Origin: an uncultured Verrucomicrobiae bacterium
GTDB lineage: Bacteria > Verrucomicrobiota > Verrucomicrobiia > JADLBR01 > CALLMV01
Assembly: GCA_938005615.1 (NCBI GenBank)
Contig: CALLMV010000017.1
Coordinates: forward strand, 1 to 42,257
Direction: 5' to 3'
DNA: 42,257 nt
Shown here: positions 17,212-25,571 of the stretch, piece after piece
Layout: each line of letters starts with the position of its first letter
How positions within the stretch are numbered: position 1 is the first letter of the stretch
Notes under the pieces: generated by a model
What the model saw: only the letters and a program-made list of their open reading frames with translations
Told to the model about the DNA's origin: nothing
Database searches by the model: none
Translations under genes and position numbers: made by a program

Positions 17212-18614
17212 TGATTGAATGATAAAAGATGTGGCCATAACCAGGTGGCGAAAAACCAAGTCAGTAATGAACCGAGGATGGCCATGACAACGCCAAGCTG
17301 AAACATTTGTGGGCTATTCACTGCACCTGTAGAGATGGCAATTGCGTTGGGAGGTGTGGAAATCGGCAGTGACATTCCAAAGCTAGAAGCTACCGCAATA
17401 CTTACAGCGATTAAAGCCATTTCTCCCGGACCGGAAATGACCCCTGAAGTGCCGAGGCTCAATGCGAGCGGGACAAGCAACGTCGTCGTCACTGTATGGG
17501 AGAGGAAGTTTGCAAGTAAGACTGAAACACCCAGAAATCCCGCAACGAGTAAAAAGAACGGCAGTGTCTGCCAGTCTATGAGACCCACGATCCATGTGGC
17601 GAGTCCGGTTTTTTCCAGAGAAATACCGAGCGAAATTCCGCCCGCTACTAGCCAGAGCACCTCCCAGGAAATAGAGCGGATATCCTCTTTAGTAATCAAG
17701 CCAAGGGCAGGAAGCAACGCTACCGGAATAAAAGCAGTAACAGTACTCGGAACGCCATGTAGTGACTCCGTGGCCCAGAGAAGAATAGTGAATCCTGTCA
17801 CCAGATACATCAGCACAGCAGAGCCTGTTCGATCGAAACGGCCGGGAATTTGTAAATCTATTTTTTTAGCTTTCGGAGGGTAGAGGGCTAGTAAACACAA
17901 GCCACCAAGCAACAAAGACGTCAGAGTAAGAGGAACGGCCATCAACATCCATTGGCCAAAATCTAAGCGTATTCCACTGCTAGCTAGTGCCCCGATGGCT
18001 ACAGCATTTGGGGGTGTGCCGATTGGCGTGGCCATGCCACCAAGATTCGCACCGAGCGGAATGGCTAATGCAAGGGCAATACGAAGCGGGTCGTCTGCAG
18101 TGAGACGTGATAGAACTGGCAAGAGCATGGCAACCATCATCGCAGTGGTTGCGGTATTGCTCATGAAGGCGGACAGCAAAGCCGTGGCTAATAAAATTCC
18201 GAAAAGAAGCAGGCGGGGTGAACTCCCGCAGGGCGCCAGCAGTATGCGCACGAGGTTTTTTTCGAGTGAAAATTTTACTGCAACTGTGGCAATCATGAAG
18301 CCACCCAGAAACAAAATCAAAATCGGATGGGCGAGTGTTCCGGTGAACACCGCCGGTGAGGGAGCCAGCTCGGCCGGATACGGGAAGGAAAAATACTGCA
18401 CGCCCGGCGCATTTTTGCTGAGCAAAACCAACTGCAAAAGAATAACCAATAGAGAAGTGGCGTAGATTGGGATGGGAGCTGTGACCCAGAACAACCCTGC
18501 CATAAGGAAAAGTCCCATCGTGATAGCTGCGGCAGGATTTAAACTTTCGGAATGAAACAAAGACGGAAGACCTAGTAGCACCAGCCCTAAAAACACCCAG
18601 TACGTGCGCTTCAT
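17208..18614 (-). CDS. DASS/SLC13-family anion:Na+ symporter
   Basis: A 468-residue polytopic inner-membrane protein with about 11-13 hydrophobic helices. Two repeats carry the family signature: NLGGMATPIGTPPNAVAIG and FGMSLPISTPPNAIAIS, the SNT-like cation and substrate sites. Family members import dicarboxylates, citrate, sulfate or phosphate with sodium; the substrate cannot be deduced here. It is the first gene of a three-gene - strand unit and is coupled to the receiver gene by an ATGA overlap, which suggests that transport and signalling are linked. ATG 18614 gives a normal N-terminus leading directly into the first helix. Confidence 0.92.
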   Translation of the reverse strand: MKRTYWVFLGLVLLGLPSLFHSESLNPAAAITMGLFLMAGLFWVTAPIPIYATSLLVILLQLVLLSKNAPGVQYFSFPYPAELAPSPAVFTGTLAHPILILFLGGFMIATVAVKFSLEKNLVRILLAPCGSSPRLLLFGILLATALLSAFMSNTATTAMMVAMLLPVLSRLTADDPLRIALALAIPLGANLGGMATPIGTPPNAVAIGALASSGIRLDFGQWMLMAVPLTLTSLLLGGLCLLALYPPKAKKIDLQIPGRFDRTGSAVLMYLVTGFTILLWATESLHGVPSTVTAFIPVALLPALGLITKEDIRSISWEVLWLVAGGISLGISLEKTGLATWIVGLIDWQTLPFFLLVAGFLGVSVLLANFLSHTVTTTLLVPLALSLGTSGVISGPGEMALIAVSIAVASSFGMSLPISTPPNAIAISTGAVNSPQMFQLGVVMAILGSLLTWFFATWLWPHLLSFNQ

Positions 18615-18818
18615 AAGTTAGATTCATGTTGAAACGGGAAAATCTGATTTGTCAATCAACACTGCCGGTATGCAGACTAAGTGTGCTGGGAAGTCGAGCA
18701 CATCCTAAGCCTAACAGCAACACCTCATTCGTGCAGACATAGTCTCATCATACAGCCGGGATCAAAACTCAAACATTTCGAATTTGAGAAAGCTATCGCT
18801 TTTTACTTGCTTGGCTGT

Positions 18819-20234
18819 TTAGGCTTGATTTGCAGAGGGATTGATCTGGCCGCGGCGGGCCTCCAGCTCAGTTCGGATTTGTCGCATCCGCTCATCATCC
18901 AACTCGTAATTGTGCAACGCAAAAAGTGCGACGCCGTAAGCCAAGCCGGGGATGAGGGTGTAACAAAGCCGCAAAGTCAACATAGTTCCTTCGGGTTGAT
19001 TGACGCCTAAGTCTTGATTAAACCTTGAAAGGTCCAAAATCATCCCTGAAAAGACTAATACCAGTGAGATGGAGAGTTTTTCAATCCAGTTCGCTACGGC
19101 AGCGTAGGTACCCTCGCGGCGAAGGCCGGTCTTCCACTCATCGTAGTCTGCGCAATCGGCCTTCATTGGGTCAACCAACAACCAGAACGCCGTCAGGCCA
19201 GGTGCAATCAGTGCCACGGATAGAAACTGCAACTGTGGGAGTACAGGTGTGTAAGTAAAAAACTGAGAGAGCGCTCCGACCATGCCGAGGGAGAGACACC
19301 AGCGCATGACAGGCTTTTTGCCGTATTTGTTGGCCAGTTTCACCGCAAAGGGAAGGGAGATGAGCTGGAAGACAAGATAGACCACACCAGCTTGTGCTCC
19401 GATCAATGCCCCGGCCTCTTTATCAGCTGGATAGACGTGATAGGAATTGATGTAAATGGCCAAAGATCCCACCAACATGGGTGCACAGAGCATTGAACCC
19501 ACGCAGCCGCACACAAAGATCACAAACGGTCTATTTTTTAGTGTAATGACTAGGCCTTCGATGATTCCCACCTTGCGTTGGGTAGTAGCTTTCTGAGCAA
19601 AGCGGTCGCGACACTTTATCAGTACAGGAATCGTTGCGAGTATGCAGATGATACTCACCACAATTGTGACGACACGAATACCCGTCACAGTGTTGGGAAA
19701 CACCGGATTTTGCGCCAGTGCAAACATCCAGCCCAGAGTCATATTAATGAATGCTCCGGCATAGGCTCGGTACATTTGCAGGCGAGTGCGCTCTGCCGGA
19801 TCTGGTGTGATCTCGTAACCCAAAGAAAGGTAGGGCACGCTGTAAACTGTAGCCGCTAGGTACAGAAAAAGCACCGAGATCGTGAACCAAATAAATTTTG
19901 CCGTCTCGCCCCAACTCTCAGGGACAAAGAAAAGCAGCGGCAAAGCCACGGCACAAAGCAGGCTGCCCAAGAATATGAAGGGCCTCCGACGGCCCCAGCG
20001 CGTGCGGGCGTTATCGGTAATCGCGCCCATGACTGGGTCAGTTATAGCGTCCCAGACACGCCCTACTGCCAGGACGACACCAATCCAGGTGGCGTTCATC
20101 CCCAAAGTCAGGTTGAAGATCGGAAACGCTAGAGTGGCTAAGAAAAAGTAGCCGTAGTTAAATGTGACTGCCCCAGAGGCGTAGGAGAGTTTTTCAGTAA
20201 GCGTGACTTTGTCTTCTGGGCGTGTCTTATTCAC
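18819..20234 (-). CDS. GPH-family (MelB-like) sugar:cation symporter
   Basis: A 471-residue, about 12-helix transporter of the glycoside-pentoside-hexuronide family. Diagnostic segments are EKLSYASGAVTFNYGYFFLATLAFPIFN at the N-terminus, and GRVWDAITDPVMGAITDNARTRWGRRRPFI, which contains the cation-site aspartates and the loop R-x-GRRRP. Such transporters take up oligosaccharides or glycosides with H+ or Na+. The start is GTG 20234. It lies about 90 bp after the GH16 gene on the same strand, so importing products of that enzyme is a reasonable inference. Confidence 0.93.
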   Translation of the reverse strand: MNKTRPEDKVTLTEKLSYASGAVTFNYGYFFLATLAFPIFNLTLGMNATWIGVVLAVGRVWDAITDPVMGAITDNARTRWGRRRPFIFLGSLLCAVALPLLFFVPESWGETAKFIWFTISVLFLYLAATVYSVPYLSLGYEITPDPAERTRLQMYRAYAGAFINMTLGWMFALAQNPVFPNTVTGIRVVTIVVSIICILATIPVLIKCRDRFAQKATTQRKVGIIEGLVITLKNRPFVIFVCGCVGSMLCAPMLVGSLAIYINSYHVYPADKEAGALIGAQAGVVYLVFQLISLPFAVKLANKYGKKPVMRWCLSLGMVGALSQFFTYTPVLPQLQFLSVALIAPGLTAFWLLVDPMKADCADYDEWKTGLRREGTYAAVANWIEKLSISLVLVFSGMILDLSRFNQDLGVNQPEGTMLTLRLCYTLIPGLAYGVALFALHNYELDDERMRQIRTELEARRGQINPSANQA

Positions 20235-20324
20235 AAACTGTCTTTAATTTTTTTGTTGAAGGGTAACTGAAGATGTTATTGAGATTGGTAGAATATAGCT
20301 TCTTGGCTCTTAATCTTAATAACA

Positions 20325-21131
20325 TCACAACACACAGTGAAAAGCTATTTGAATCAGATTGGGTTCTGGTATCGGACGGTAATAGATGTAATCATACTCA
20401 GCGTATTCTGTATTACCAGGGTAGATGTAAACGCCTGCCCACCCTTCGAAATCTGTGCCGGTTCCAGTCCAGAGATTCGCGTAGATCCTCATGGGATGGC
20501 TGGGAAGTGTGGCTGGACTTCCATTTACCGTATGAACTAACACACCATTAACAAACCATTTTATATGATTGGGCGCCCAGTCAATGGCGTAAATATTAAA
20601 ATCATCAGCGGCGTCAAAACCCAGGTTATGAATATGTTCGTTGCCTCCGACGTCATTTTTGAAAAAGTTGAACTGGACTACAGTTGTATCGTTTCCGAGA
20701 AATTCGATATCAATCTCGTCGTGAGGATGTGTGGGCCATTCGCTTGAGTTGGTGTAAGTGAAGAACGAGGATACGGTACCACTTCGCTTCAAAGGTTTCA
20801 TGCGTACCTCAAAGTAGCCGTAATCATAAAATAGTTGGGATTTGATTTCTCCAGCGGTGTAAGGCATAGAGGAGATATTGGGCACTACGCTGGCGTCGGA
20901 AAGACCAAGTGACATTATTCCAGAATTGTGGGTGACTTGTACGTCTTCCCAGCCCACATTAAAAGGATAGAGGTTGGCATAGTCATCCGAGCGAATCCAG
21001 TGTGAAGAGTTAAAGCTATTTAGGTCATCCAAAAAGTAACCTCCCAGAGGTTGAGACTCAAGAGATGTCGTTAGGACGATGACTAGCACTAGATCTGTAG
21101 CAATGTTTTTTAAAATGTTACTCTTTTTCAT
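20325..21131 (-). CDS. Secreted GH16 beta-glucanase (lichenase-like) with a damaged C-terminal sorting tail
   Basis: A 268-residue exported enzyme. A signal peptide (MKKSNILKNIATDLVLVIVLTTSLES) precedes a GH16 jelly roll. The catalytic motif DEIDIEF (nucleophile and acid/base glutamates) is followed by LGNDTTVVQFNFF, DWAPNHIKWFVNGVL and NLWTGTG, all close to Bacillus-type beta-1,3-1,4-glucanases (lichenase, EC 3.2.1.73). ATG 21131 is chosen for the signal peptide; an upstream frame adds 13 unlikely residues. The C-terminus reads RPIPEP, the start of a PEP-CTERM anchor, but the frame then ends within ten residues. The alternative frame just after a TGTGTG run would continue into a hydrophobic stretch and RLRAKK, suggesting a frameshift. 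Confidence 0.88.
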   Translation of the reverse strand: MKKSNILKNIATDLVLVIVLTTSLESQPLGGYFLDDLNSFNSSHWIRSDDYANLYPFNVGWEDVQVTHNSGIMSLGLSDASVVPNISSMPYTAGEIKSQLFYDYGYFEVRMKPLKRSGTVSSFFTYTNSSEWPTHPHDEIDIEFLGNDTTVVQFNFFKNDVGGNEHIHNLGFDAADDFNIYAIDWAPNHIKWFVNGVLVHTVNGSPATLPSHPMRIYANLWTGTGTDFEGWAGVYIYPGNTEYAEYDYIYYRPIPEPNLIQIAFHCVL

Positions 21132-21169
21132 AACTTTATACCTACAGAATCTGCTCACGAATTTACTCA

Positions 21170-21213
21170 AAAACTAAAATGCCTGCATAAAATCAAACTA
21201 TTTCATGCAGGCA
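21170..21213 (-). terminator. Rho-independent terminator after the PEP-CTERM gene
   Basis: TGCCTGCAT (21180-21188) and ATGCAGGCA (21205-21213) form a perfect 9-bp stem with a 16-nt loop. Read on the - strand it is followed by TTTTAGTTTT. It lies between the PEP-CTERM gene and the GH16 gene, so those two genes are probably separately transcribed or attenuated. Confidence 0.7.
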
Positions 21214-21233
21214 AGTCAGTTTCTTCAGGTGGT

Positions 21234-21254
21234 AAGGGGTGAGGGGTAAGGGGT
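21234..21254. repeat. Tandem 7-bp G-rich repeat (three copies)
   Basis: AAGGGGT-GAGGGGT-AAGGGGT lies just after the PEP-CTERM stop codon. Three runs of four G sit at 21236-21239, 21243-21246 and 21250-21253, with GGTGG just before. It could form a G-quadruplex on the + strand or simply be a slippage product. Confidence 0.6.
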
Positions 21255-21259
21255 AAAAT

Positions 21260-21919
21260 TTAGCGGTTTTGCTGTAATTTTCTTTTAACCAATGGTAATC
21301 CGGCTAGCAGAATAACCAACCCCAATAACGTCACGTGATGTGGCTCAGGGATTAGTTGCATCCTCTCCACTTCTATACGAAAATCTCCTGGGCTGAAAAA
21401 GTCTCCTTGAATTTGGAAAGAAGTAATAGCGGTGTAATCCAACATACCTGATGTAAAAACAGGCGGAGTACTAAGCAGGATGTCTACAGTAGTGAACGTA
21501 GTGGTGTTAAACAGAGTGGCAGGGGCTGCCCACACATTAAAGTCAGTTGCGCTGCTAGCTAAGACCAAACGAATATCGCTACCGTTGTGACCCGGCTGCA
21601 ACCGCGCCGAGATACGAATATAGTTGTTAGGGTTAGTCGGTGTGATGTCTATTGGGCCAACGTTAAATCCTGCGCCACCGCTAGTGGTTGCAGAACTAGT
21701 ACCAATGGTAATGAATGCTGGGCCTGGTGTGATATCCCCTGTCCAAGATCCATAATCGAAATCAAAGTTGTTGTTAGAAGTCAAGTCATAATCCAGGTAA
21801 ATGGCATGACTGAGGTTCTTGGAACAGTTCATTATGAGCCCTGCGCAAAGCAGGAGTTTAGTCAGATGGTTTGCTGTTAATTTTTTATTAGTGTGATTTT
21901 TTGATAGTGTTGTTTTCAT
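21260..21919 (-). CDS. PEP-CTERM sorting domain protein
   Basis: A 219-residue exported protein with a long N-terminal signal (basic KNHTNKKLTANHLTK then LLLCAGLIMNC). The middle is a beta-rich, Asn/Thr/Ser-rich sequence (residues about 40-185) that I do not recognise; it may be a carbohydrate-binding or surface-matrix domain. The C-terminus is a full PEP-CTERM signal: IPEP, a hydrophobic helix VTLLGLVILLAGLPL and the basic end KRKLQQNR. Such tails are processed by an exosortase, which is not in this window. ATG 21919 fits the signal peptide. It lies upstream of a lichenase-like enzyme and a sugar symporter, suggesting a role in glycan capture or an exopolysaccharide matrix. Confidence 0.88.
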   Translation of the reverse strand: MKTTLSKNHTNKKLTANHLTKLLLCAGLIMNCSKNLSHAIYLDYDLTSNNNFDFDYGSWTGDITPGPAFITIGTSSATTSGGAGFNVGPIDITPTNPNNYIRISARLQPGHNGSDIRLVLASSATDFNVWAAPATLFNTTTFTTVDILLSTPPVFTSGMLDYTAITSFQIQGDFFSPGDFRIEVERMQLIPEPHHVTLLGLVILLAGLPLVKRKLQQNR

Positions 21920-22136
21920 GAGCGAAAATTTATAGAATTTGAAAAATGTGTCAACATAAAAAATAATAAATAATAAAAAAAACGTCTATTATATTTTAAA
22001 ATCTGAGATCAGCACCTGATGAAGAGTCGTGAGAGTGGGTAGCTGAAAGCTGCAAATGCAATTGAGTAGCGAATGAATCTTGGCGCTGTCAGAAGGAGTG
22101 TTGCTCTGAGAGCAAAACGCTGGCAGGATACTCATC

Positions 22137-23519
22137 GTGGATTGGAAAAAAGATCTGCTCAAATGCCTCCCTGAAGGACGGGTGTTGATAGACGAGGCGA
22201 GTCGCAAAAGGGCATCGGGAGATGCATGGCTGGCCCAGGCGATGCCAGATGTGGTAGTTAAGGTGCGAGAGACTGCTGAAGTTGCGGAAGTCCTACGTCT
22301 GGCATCCCAGCACCAGGTTGCCGTTACGCCGAGGGGCGCGGGGCGTGGTTACGTGGGAGGTTGTGTCCCCATCCGAGGGGGGATCGTCCTCGATGTTTCG
22401 AGGATGAATCGGATATTGCGGATCTCCCCTGAGGATGGTGTAGCTGTGGTGCAGCCAGGTGTGATCACGCAGAAGCTTCAGCAGCGCGTGGAGAAAATGG
22501 GTTGGTTTTATCCACCCGATCCAGCAAGCCGGGATGAGTGTACCATCGGGGGGAATATTGCGACGAATGCTGGTGGCCCACGCTGTTTAAAGTATGGTGT
22601 GACGAAAAACTACGTACTCGCCTTAGAAGTGGTATTGGCAGACGGGAATGTCTTGCGGGTGGGCACGTCTACGCATAAAAATAAATGCGGATTTGATCTA
22701 GTGTCTCTCCTCGTCGGGTCTGAAGGATTATTAGGGATAGTTACAGAAGCGACTTTACGAATAATTCCTCTTGCTGCTGCGAGGGCTGGCTTAGCCATAA
22801 GCTACGCAACCCCCGAGGAAGCAGGGGCGGCAGTTAACGCTATACTGGCCGCAGGTGTCCTGCCCTGTGCTTTGGAAATTGCAGACCACTTTACACTTGA
22901 GGCTGCTCGCAGTTACGCAGGCAAATCTTGCGTCCCGCCTGGCCGTGCGCTTTTGATCGCAGAAGTAGATGGAAGTGAGAAAGCTGTATCCGAAGATTTG
23001 CGCCGACTTCGCGCTGCCTTAGCCGGCACAGGGGCTCTGCGCCGTATGGAGAGGCACGGGGAGGCCGTGGAGAGGGAATTGTGGGGAATTCGGCGGCAGT
23101 TCTCCTATGCGTTGAGGGCGACCGGTCTCACGAAGTTTAATAACGACGTTGTTGTTCCCCGATCGCGAATCGTGGATCTGCTCAAGCTGGGGGAAAGGTT
23201 GCATCGCAAGCATGGTATCGCAGTGGCTTGTTTCGGGCACGCCGGTGACGGCAATATTCATGTGAATTTGATGGTGGACATCTCACGTGAGGGAGCCATG
23301 CGGGTAGTGGATGCGGCGCTGGATGACTTGTTTCGTCAGGTGCTAAAGTGGGGCGGTACTGTGACCGGGGAACACGGAGTCGGCTTAGCTCGCATGCCGT
23401 GGTGGCAGCTTGCAACGCCCGAGGTGGGAAGATTTTTGCATAACAGAATAAAAACGGCTTTTGATCCGAGGGGCATTCTCAATCCCGGGAAATTCGCCAC
23501 TTCAGAGCTCGTTGATTGA
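22137..23519 (+). CDS. glcD: FAD-binding oxidoreductase, glycolate oxidase/D-lactate dehydrogenase (GlcD-like)
   Basis: A 460-residue flavoprotein of the GlcD family that oxidises 2-hydroxy acids such as glycolate or D-lactate. The FAD-binding half has PRGAGRGYVGGCVP (PP-loop region), PPDPASRDECTIGGNIATNAGGPRC and LVGSEGLLGIVTEATLRI. The C-terminal cap has CFGHAGDGNIHVN and GGTVTGEHGVG, which carry family active-site histidines, and ends ILNPGK. The start is GTG 22137 with AGGAT nine bases before it. No GlcE or GlcF partner is adjacent, so the electron acceptor is unknown. It converges on prs with only 23 bp between them. Confidence 0.92.
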   Translation: MDWKKDLLKCLPEGRVLIDEASRKRASGDAWLAQAMPDVVVKVRETAEVAEVLRLASQHQVAVTPRGAGRGYVGGCVPIRGGIVLDVSRMNRILRISPEDGVAVVQPGVITQKLQQRVEKMGWFYPPDPASRDECTIGGNIATNAGGPRCLKYGVTKNYVLALEVVLADGNVLRVGTSTHKNKCGFDLVSLLVGSEGLLGIVTEATLRIIPLAAARAGLAISYATPEEAGAAVNAILAAGVLPCALEIADHFTLEAARSYAGKSCVPPGRALLIAEVDGSEKAVSEDLRRLRAALAGTGALRRMERHGEAVERELWGIRRQFSYALRATGLTKFNNDVVVPRSRIVDLLKLGERLHRKHGIAVACFGHAGDGNIHVNLMVDISREGAMRVVDAALDDLFRQVLKWGGTVTGEHGVGLARMPWWQLATPEVGRFLHNRIKTAFDPRGILNPGKFATSELVD

Positions 23520-23542
23520 TGGTAGATATGGCTTTTTGGTAA

Positions 23543-24508
23543 TTATTTTTCTTCGAGTCTGAAGAGGGAGGTCACGGATTCACCGTAGGAAATGCGCTTG
23601 ATAGCTTCACCCAGAAGCTCTGCTACGCATAGCGTGGTAAGTGGGAAGCCTTTGGTGTCTTTGGGTTGGGGTGTGGTGTTGGTGGTGATGAGTTCGACAA
23701 TGGGTGAGGCTTTAAGTCGGTCAAGTGCCATGTCGTTGAGTATAGCATGGGAGACGCCGCAGATGATTTTCTGGGCTCCGGCTTTTAATAACAAGCTGGC
23801 GGCACTGGTGAGCGTGCCTGCGGATTCAGTAATGTCATCAACGATCAACACATTTTTCCCTGAGACTTCACCGATGATGTGGGTAGCCTCGACCTCGGTG
23901 GCTGAGAAACGGCGTTTGACGACTATCGCTAGCGATGCATGCAGCATCTCCGCGTAGGCGGAGGCCATCTTGAGTGAGCCGGTATCCGGGGAAACGACAA
24001 CGAGCTTACCCAGGTCTAGGGTGCGAAGATGTTTGTAAAAGACGGGTGCAGCGTAGAGATGGTCCACGGGAATATCGAAAAACCCCTGAATCTGTTGGGC
24101 GTGTAGGTCCATCGTTAGCACGCGGTTTGCTCCCGCAGCCACGAGGAGGTTAGCGACGAGCTTGGCAGTAATCGGCACACGGGGTTTATCTTTGCGATCC
24201 TGTCGAGCGTAGCCGTAGAAGGGAATCACCGCAGTGATGCGAGCAGCAGAGGCACGACGAGCCGCATCCATGAAGATAAACAGCTCCATGAGGTGCTGGT
24301 TAGTAGGAGGGCAGGTGGGTTGCACGATAAAGACGTCGCGGCCACGGATGTTTTCGTTAATTCGCACAAATGTTTCCCCGTCGGGGAAGGAGTTCACTTC
24401 CGCTTCGCCCAGGGGCTGGCCGAGGTGCTGGCAGATGCGGGTGGCGAGTTCACGGTTTGCGTTGCCAGTGAAAACGTGAAATTTTTCGTGCGCGCTGTGG
24501 ACGTCCAT
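23543..24508 (-). CDS. prs: Ribose-phosphate pyrophosphokinase (PRPP synthetase)
   Basis: A 321-residue enzyme, the normal length, making PRPP from ribose 5-phosphate and ATP for nucleotide, histidine and tryptophan synthesis. Motifs: FTGNANRELA at the N-terminus, NSFPDGETFVRINENIRGRDVFIVQP, YGYARQDRK (ATP site), VVSPDTGSLKMA, the flexible loop KRRFSATEVE and the PRPP loop VLIVDDITESAGTL. ATG 24508 is supported by GGAG seven bases upstream; the open frame extends back to 24649 through the structured leader but that part is not Prs-like. The leader holds an inverted repeat TTGCCTCA (24523-24530)/TGAGGCAA (24560-24567) of unknown role. Confidence 0.95.
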   Translation of the reverse strand: MDVHSAHEKFHVFTGNANRELATRICQHLGQPLGEAEVNSFPDGETFVRINENIRGRDVFIVQPTCPPTNQHLMELFIFMDAARRASAARITAVIPFYGYARQDRKDKPRVPITAKLVANLLVAAGANRVLTMDLHAQQIQGFFDIPVDHLYAAPVFYKHLRTLDLGKLVVVSPDTGSLKMASAYAEMLHASLAIVVKRRFSATEVEATHIIGEVSGKNVLIVDDITESAGTLTSAASLLLKAGAQKIICGVSHAILNDMALDRLKASPIVELITTNTTPQPKDTKGFPLTTLCVAELLGEAIKRISYGESVTSLFRLEEK

Positions 24509-24634
24509 TGATTGTCTCCATTTTGCCTCAATAGATTGCCACTCCAAGAAAAATCCAACTGAGGCAACAAACTTTGAACGTAAAAGGCCAGTTCTAAATC
24601 CAAAGTTGAGAGATAATTCTCCTCCTCCTTGGTG

Positions 24635-24670
24635 GCCCGGGTTCTGCACGCGTGAGAGCCCGGGCTTTTT
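24635..24670 (+). terminator. Strong GC hairpin with T tract between divergent prs and the exonuclease gene
   Basis: GCCCGGGTTCT (24635-24645) pairs with AGAGCCCGGGC (24655-24665), with one G-T pair and a nine-base loop, followed by TTTTT on the + strand. It has the form of an intrinsic terminator for + strand transcripts, yet no + strand gene ends nearby. It could be an attenuator in the leader of the gene at 24710 or the end of a small RNA. On the - strand the sequence AAGGAGGAGG (24621-24630) follows within the prs leader. Confidence 0.6.
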
Positions 24671-24709
24671 ATTGCAATGCCTCTTCCATTTATGCAGAAA
24701 TCTTGACGC

Positions 24710-25255
24710 GTGAGTGCAAAAAATATCGTGTATTTTGACTTAGAGACCCAGAAATCCTTTCAACAAGTAGGTGGTCATGCCAACGTGCACAAACTGCGCA
24801 TCTCTGTGGCCGTCACATACTCCACAGCAATAGGCGAATACCGAATCTACCTTGAAGAGGATGTGGATGCTTTGATTGCAGAACTCTCCCGCGCCGAACT
24901 CATCGTCGGCTTTAATCTGATCGGGTTTGATTATCGAGTACTCACGCCCTACACTGTTATTGATCCTGGAATATGGCCCACGCTGGATATGATGAAGGAC
25001 GTTGAAACGGCACTAGGTCGCAGGATCAGTCTTGATGCGATTGCTTCAGCAACCCTCGGGGTGGGGAAAAGCGCTGATGGGGCACAAGCTTTGAAGTGGT
25101 TTAAGGAAGGTAAGCTGCACGAAATTGCACATTACTGCTGCGTGGATGTGAAGGTCACAAGGTTGGTGCATGAGTTTGGACGCGACCACGGGTTTCTACG
25201 TTATGTTGACCGCGACACAGGCCGAGTTATGAGCTTTGCTGTGAATTGGAAGTAA
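24710..25255 (+). CDS. Predicted DEDD-type 3'-5' exonuclease (RNase H-like fold)
   Basis: A 181-residue protein. Acidic residues sit as in DEDD exonucleases: FDLET near the N-terminus (IVYFDLET, D9/E11), GFNLIGFDY in the middle, and HYCCVDVKVTRLVHEF near the C-terminus with the last aspartate. The size and motifs resemble predicted 3'-5' exonuclease or RNase H-like proteins found as single genes in many bacteria. Substrate (RNA or DNA) is unknown. The start is GTG 24710; no other in-frame start is available after upstream stops. No strong Shine-Dalgarno is seen. Confidence 0.75.
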   Translation: MSAKNIVYFDLETQKSFQQVGGHANVHKLRISVAVTYSTAIGEYRIYLEEDVDALIAELSRAELIVGFNLIGFDYRVLTPYTVIDPGIWPTLDMMKDVETALGRRISLDAIASATLGVGKSADGAQALKWFKEGKLHEIAHYCCVDVKVTRLVHEFGRDHGFLRYVDRDTGRVMSFAVNWK

Positions 25256-25571
25256 CTTACTTACCTGAAAATCCGTAAGACCTTGTTAGTACTTAAAATT
25301 AGTTAAGTTACTGTTTATTACTGTTTAATAACTCGACCAACACTTCTAATTAAAAAGATAAAATAAGCCTTAACTTATTACATCCCCATTTAAGACTACA
25401 TTCACGAGATTTTGAACATAACCACCATTTCGAGAATTAAAATAGACGACGAATTGGAGTACTATCCATTCTTTGCTTGAAGCAGGCTTCCAAAGTTTGG
25501 CAAATGTTCCCAAAGATGACTTCGAATTTTATTTATTTCAATTCATACGCATTTATTATTTTCTATTGTTT
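25256..25571. other. AT-rich intergenic region
   Basis: This 316-base AT-rich gap has no recognisable gene. It contains a tandem 10-bp repeat, TTACTGTTTA twice at 25308-25327. An open frame joins the following gene from 25473, but the added residues are unlike the metallophosphoesterase family. Promoter elements for the downstream gene probably lie here, though none is clear. Confidence 0.6.

Noticed and set aside
17995-18465. 156-codon + strand frame opposite the DASS transporter
   Set aside because: Complement of a gene with clear SLC13 motifs; no independent support.
21929-21954. Promoter (TTGACA with TATAAA) for the PEP-CTERM gene
   Set aside because: Spacing is only 14 bp, too short for a usual sigma-70 promoter; other AT-rich matches nearby are equally possible.
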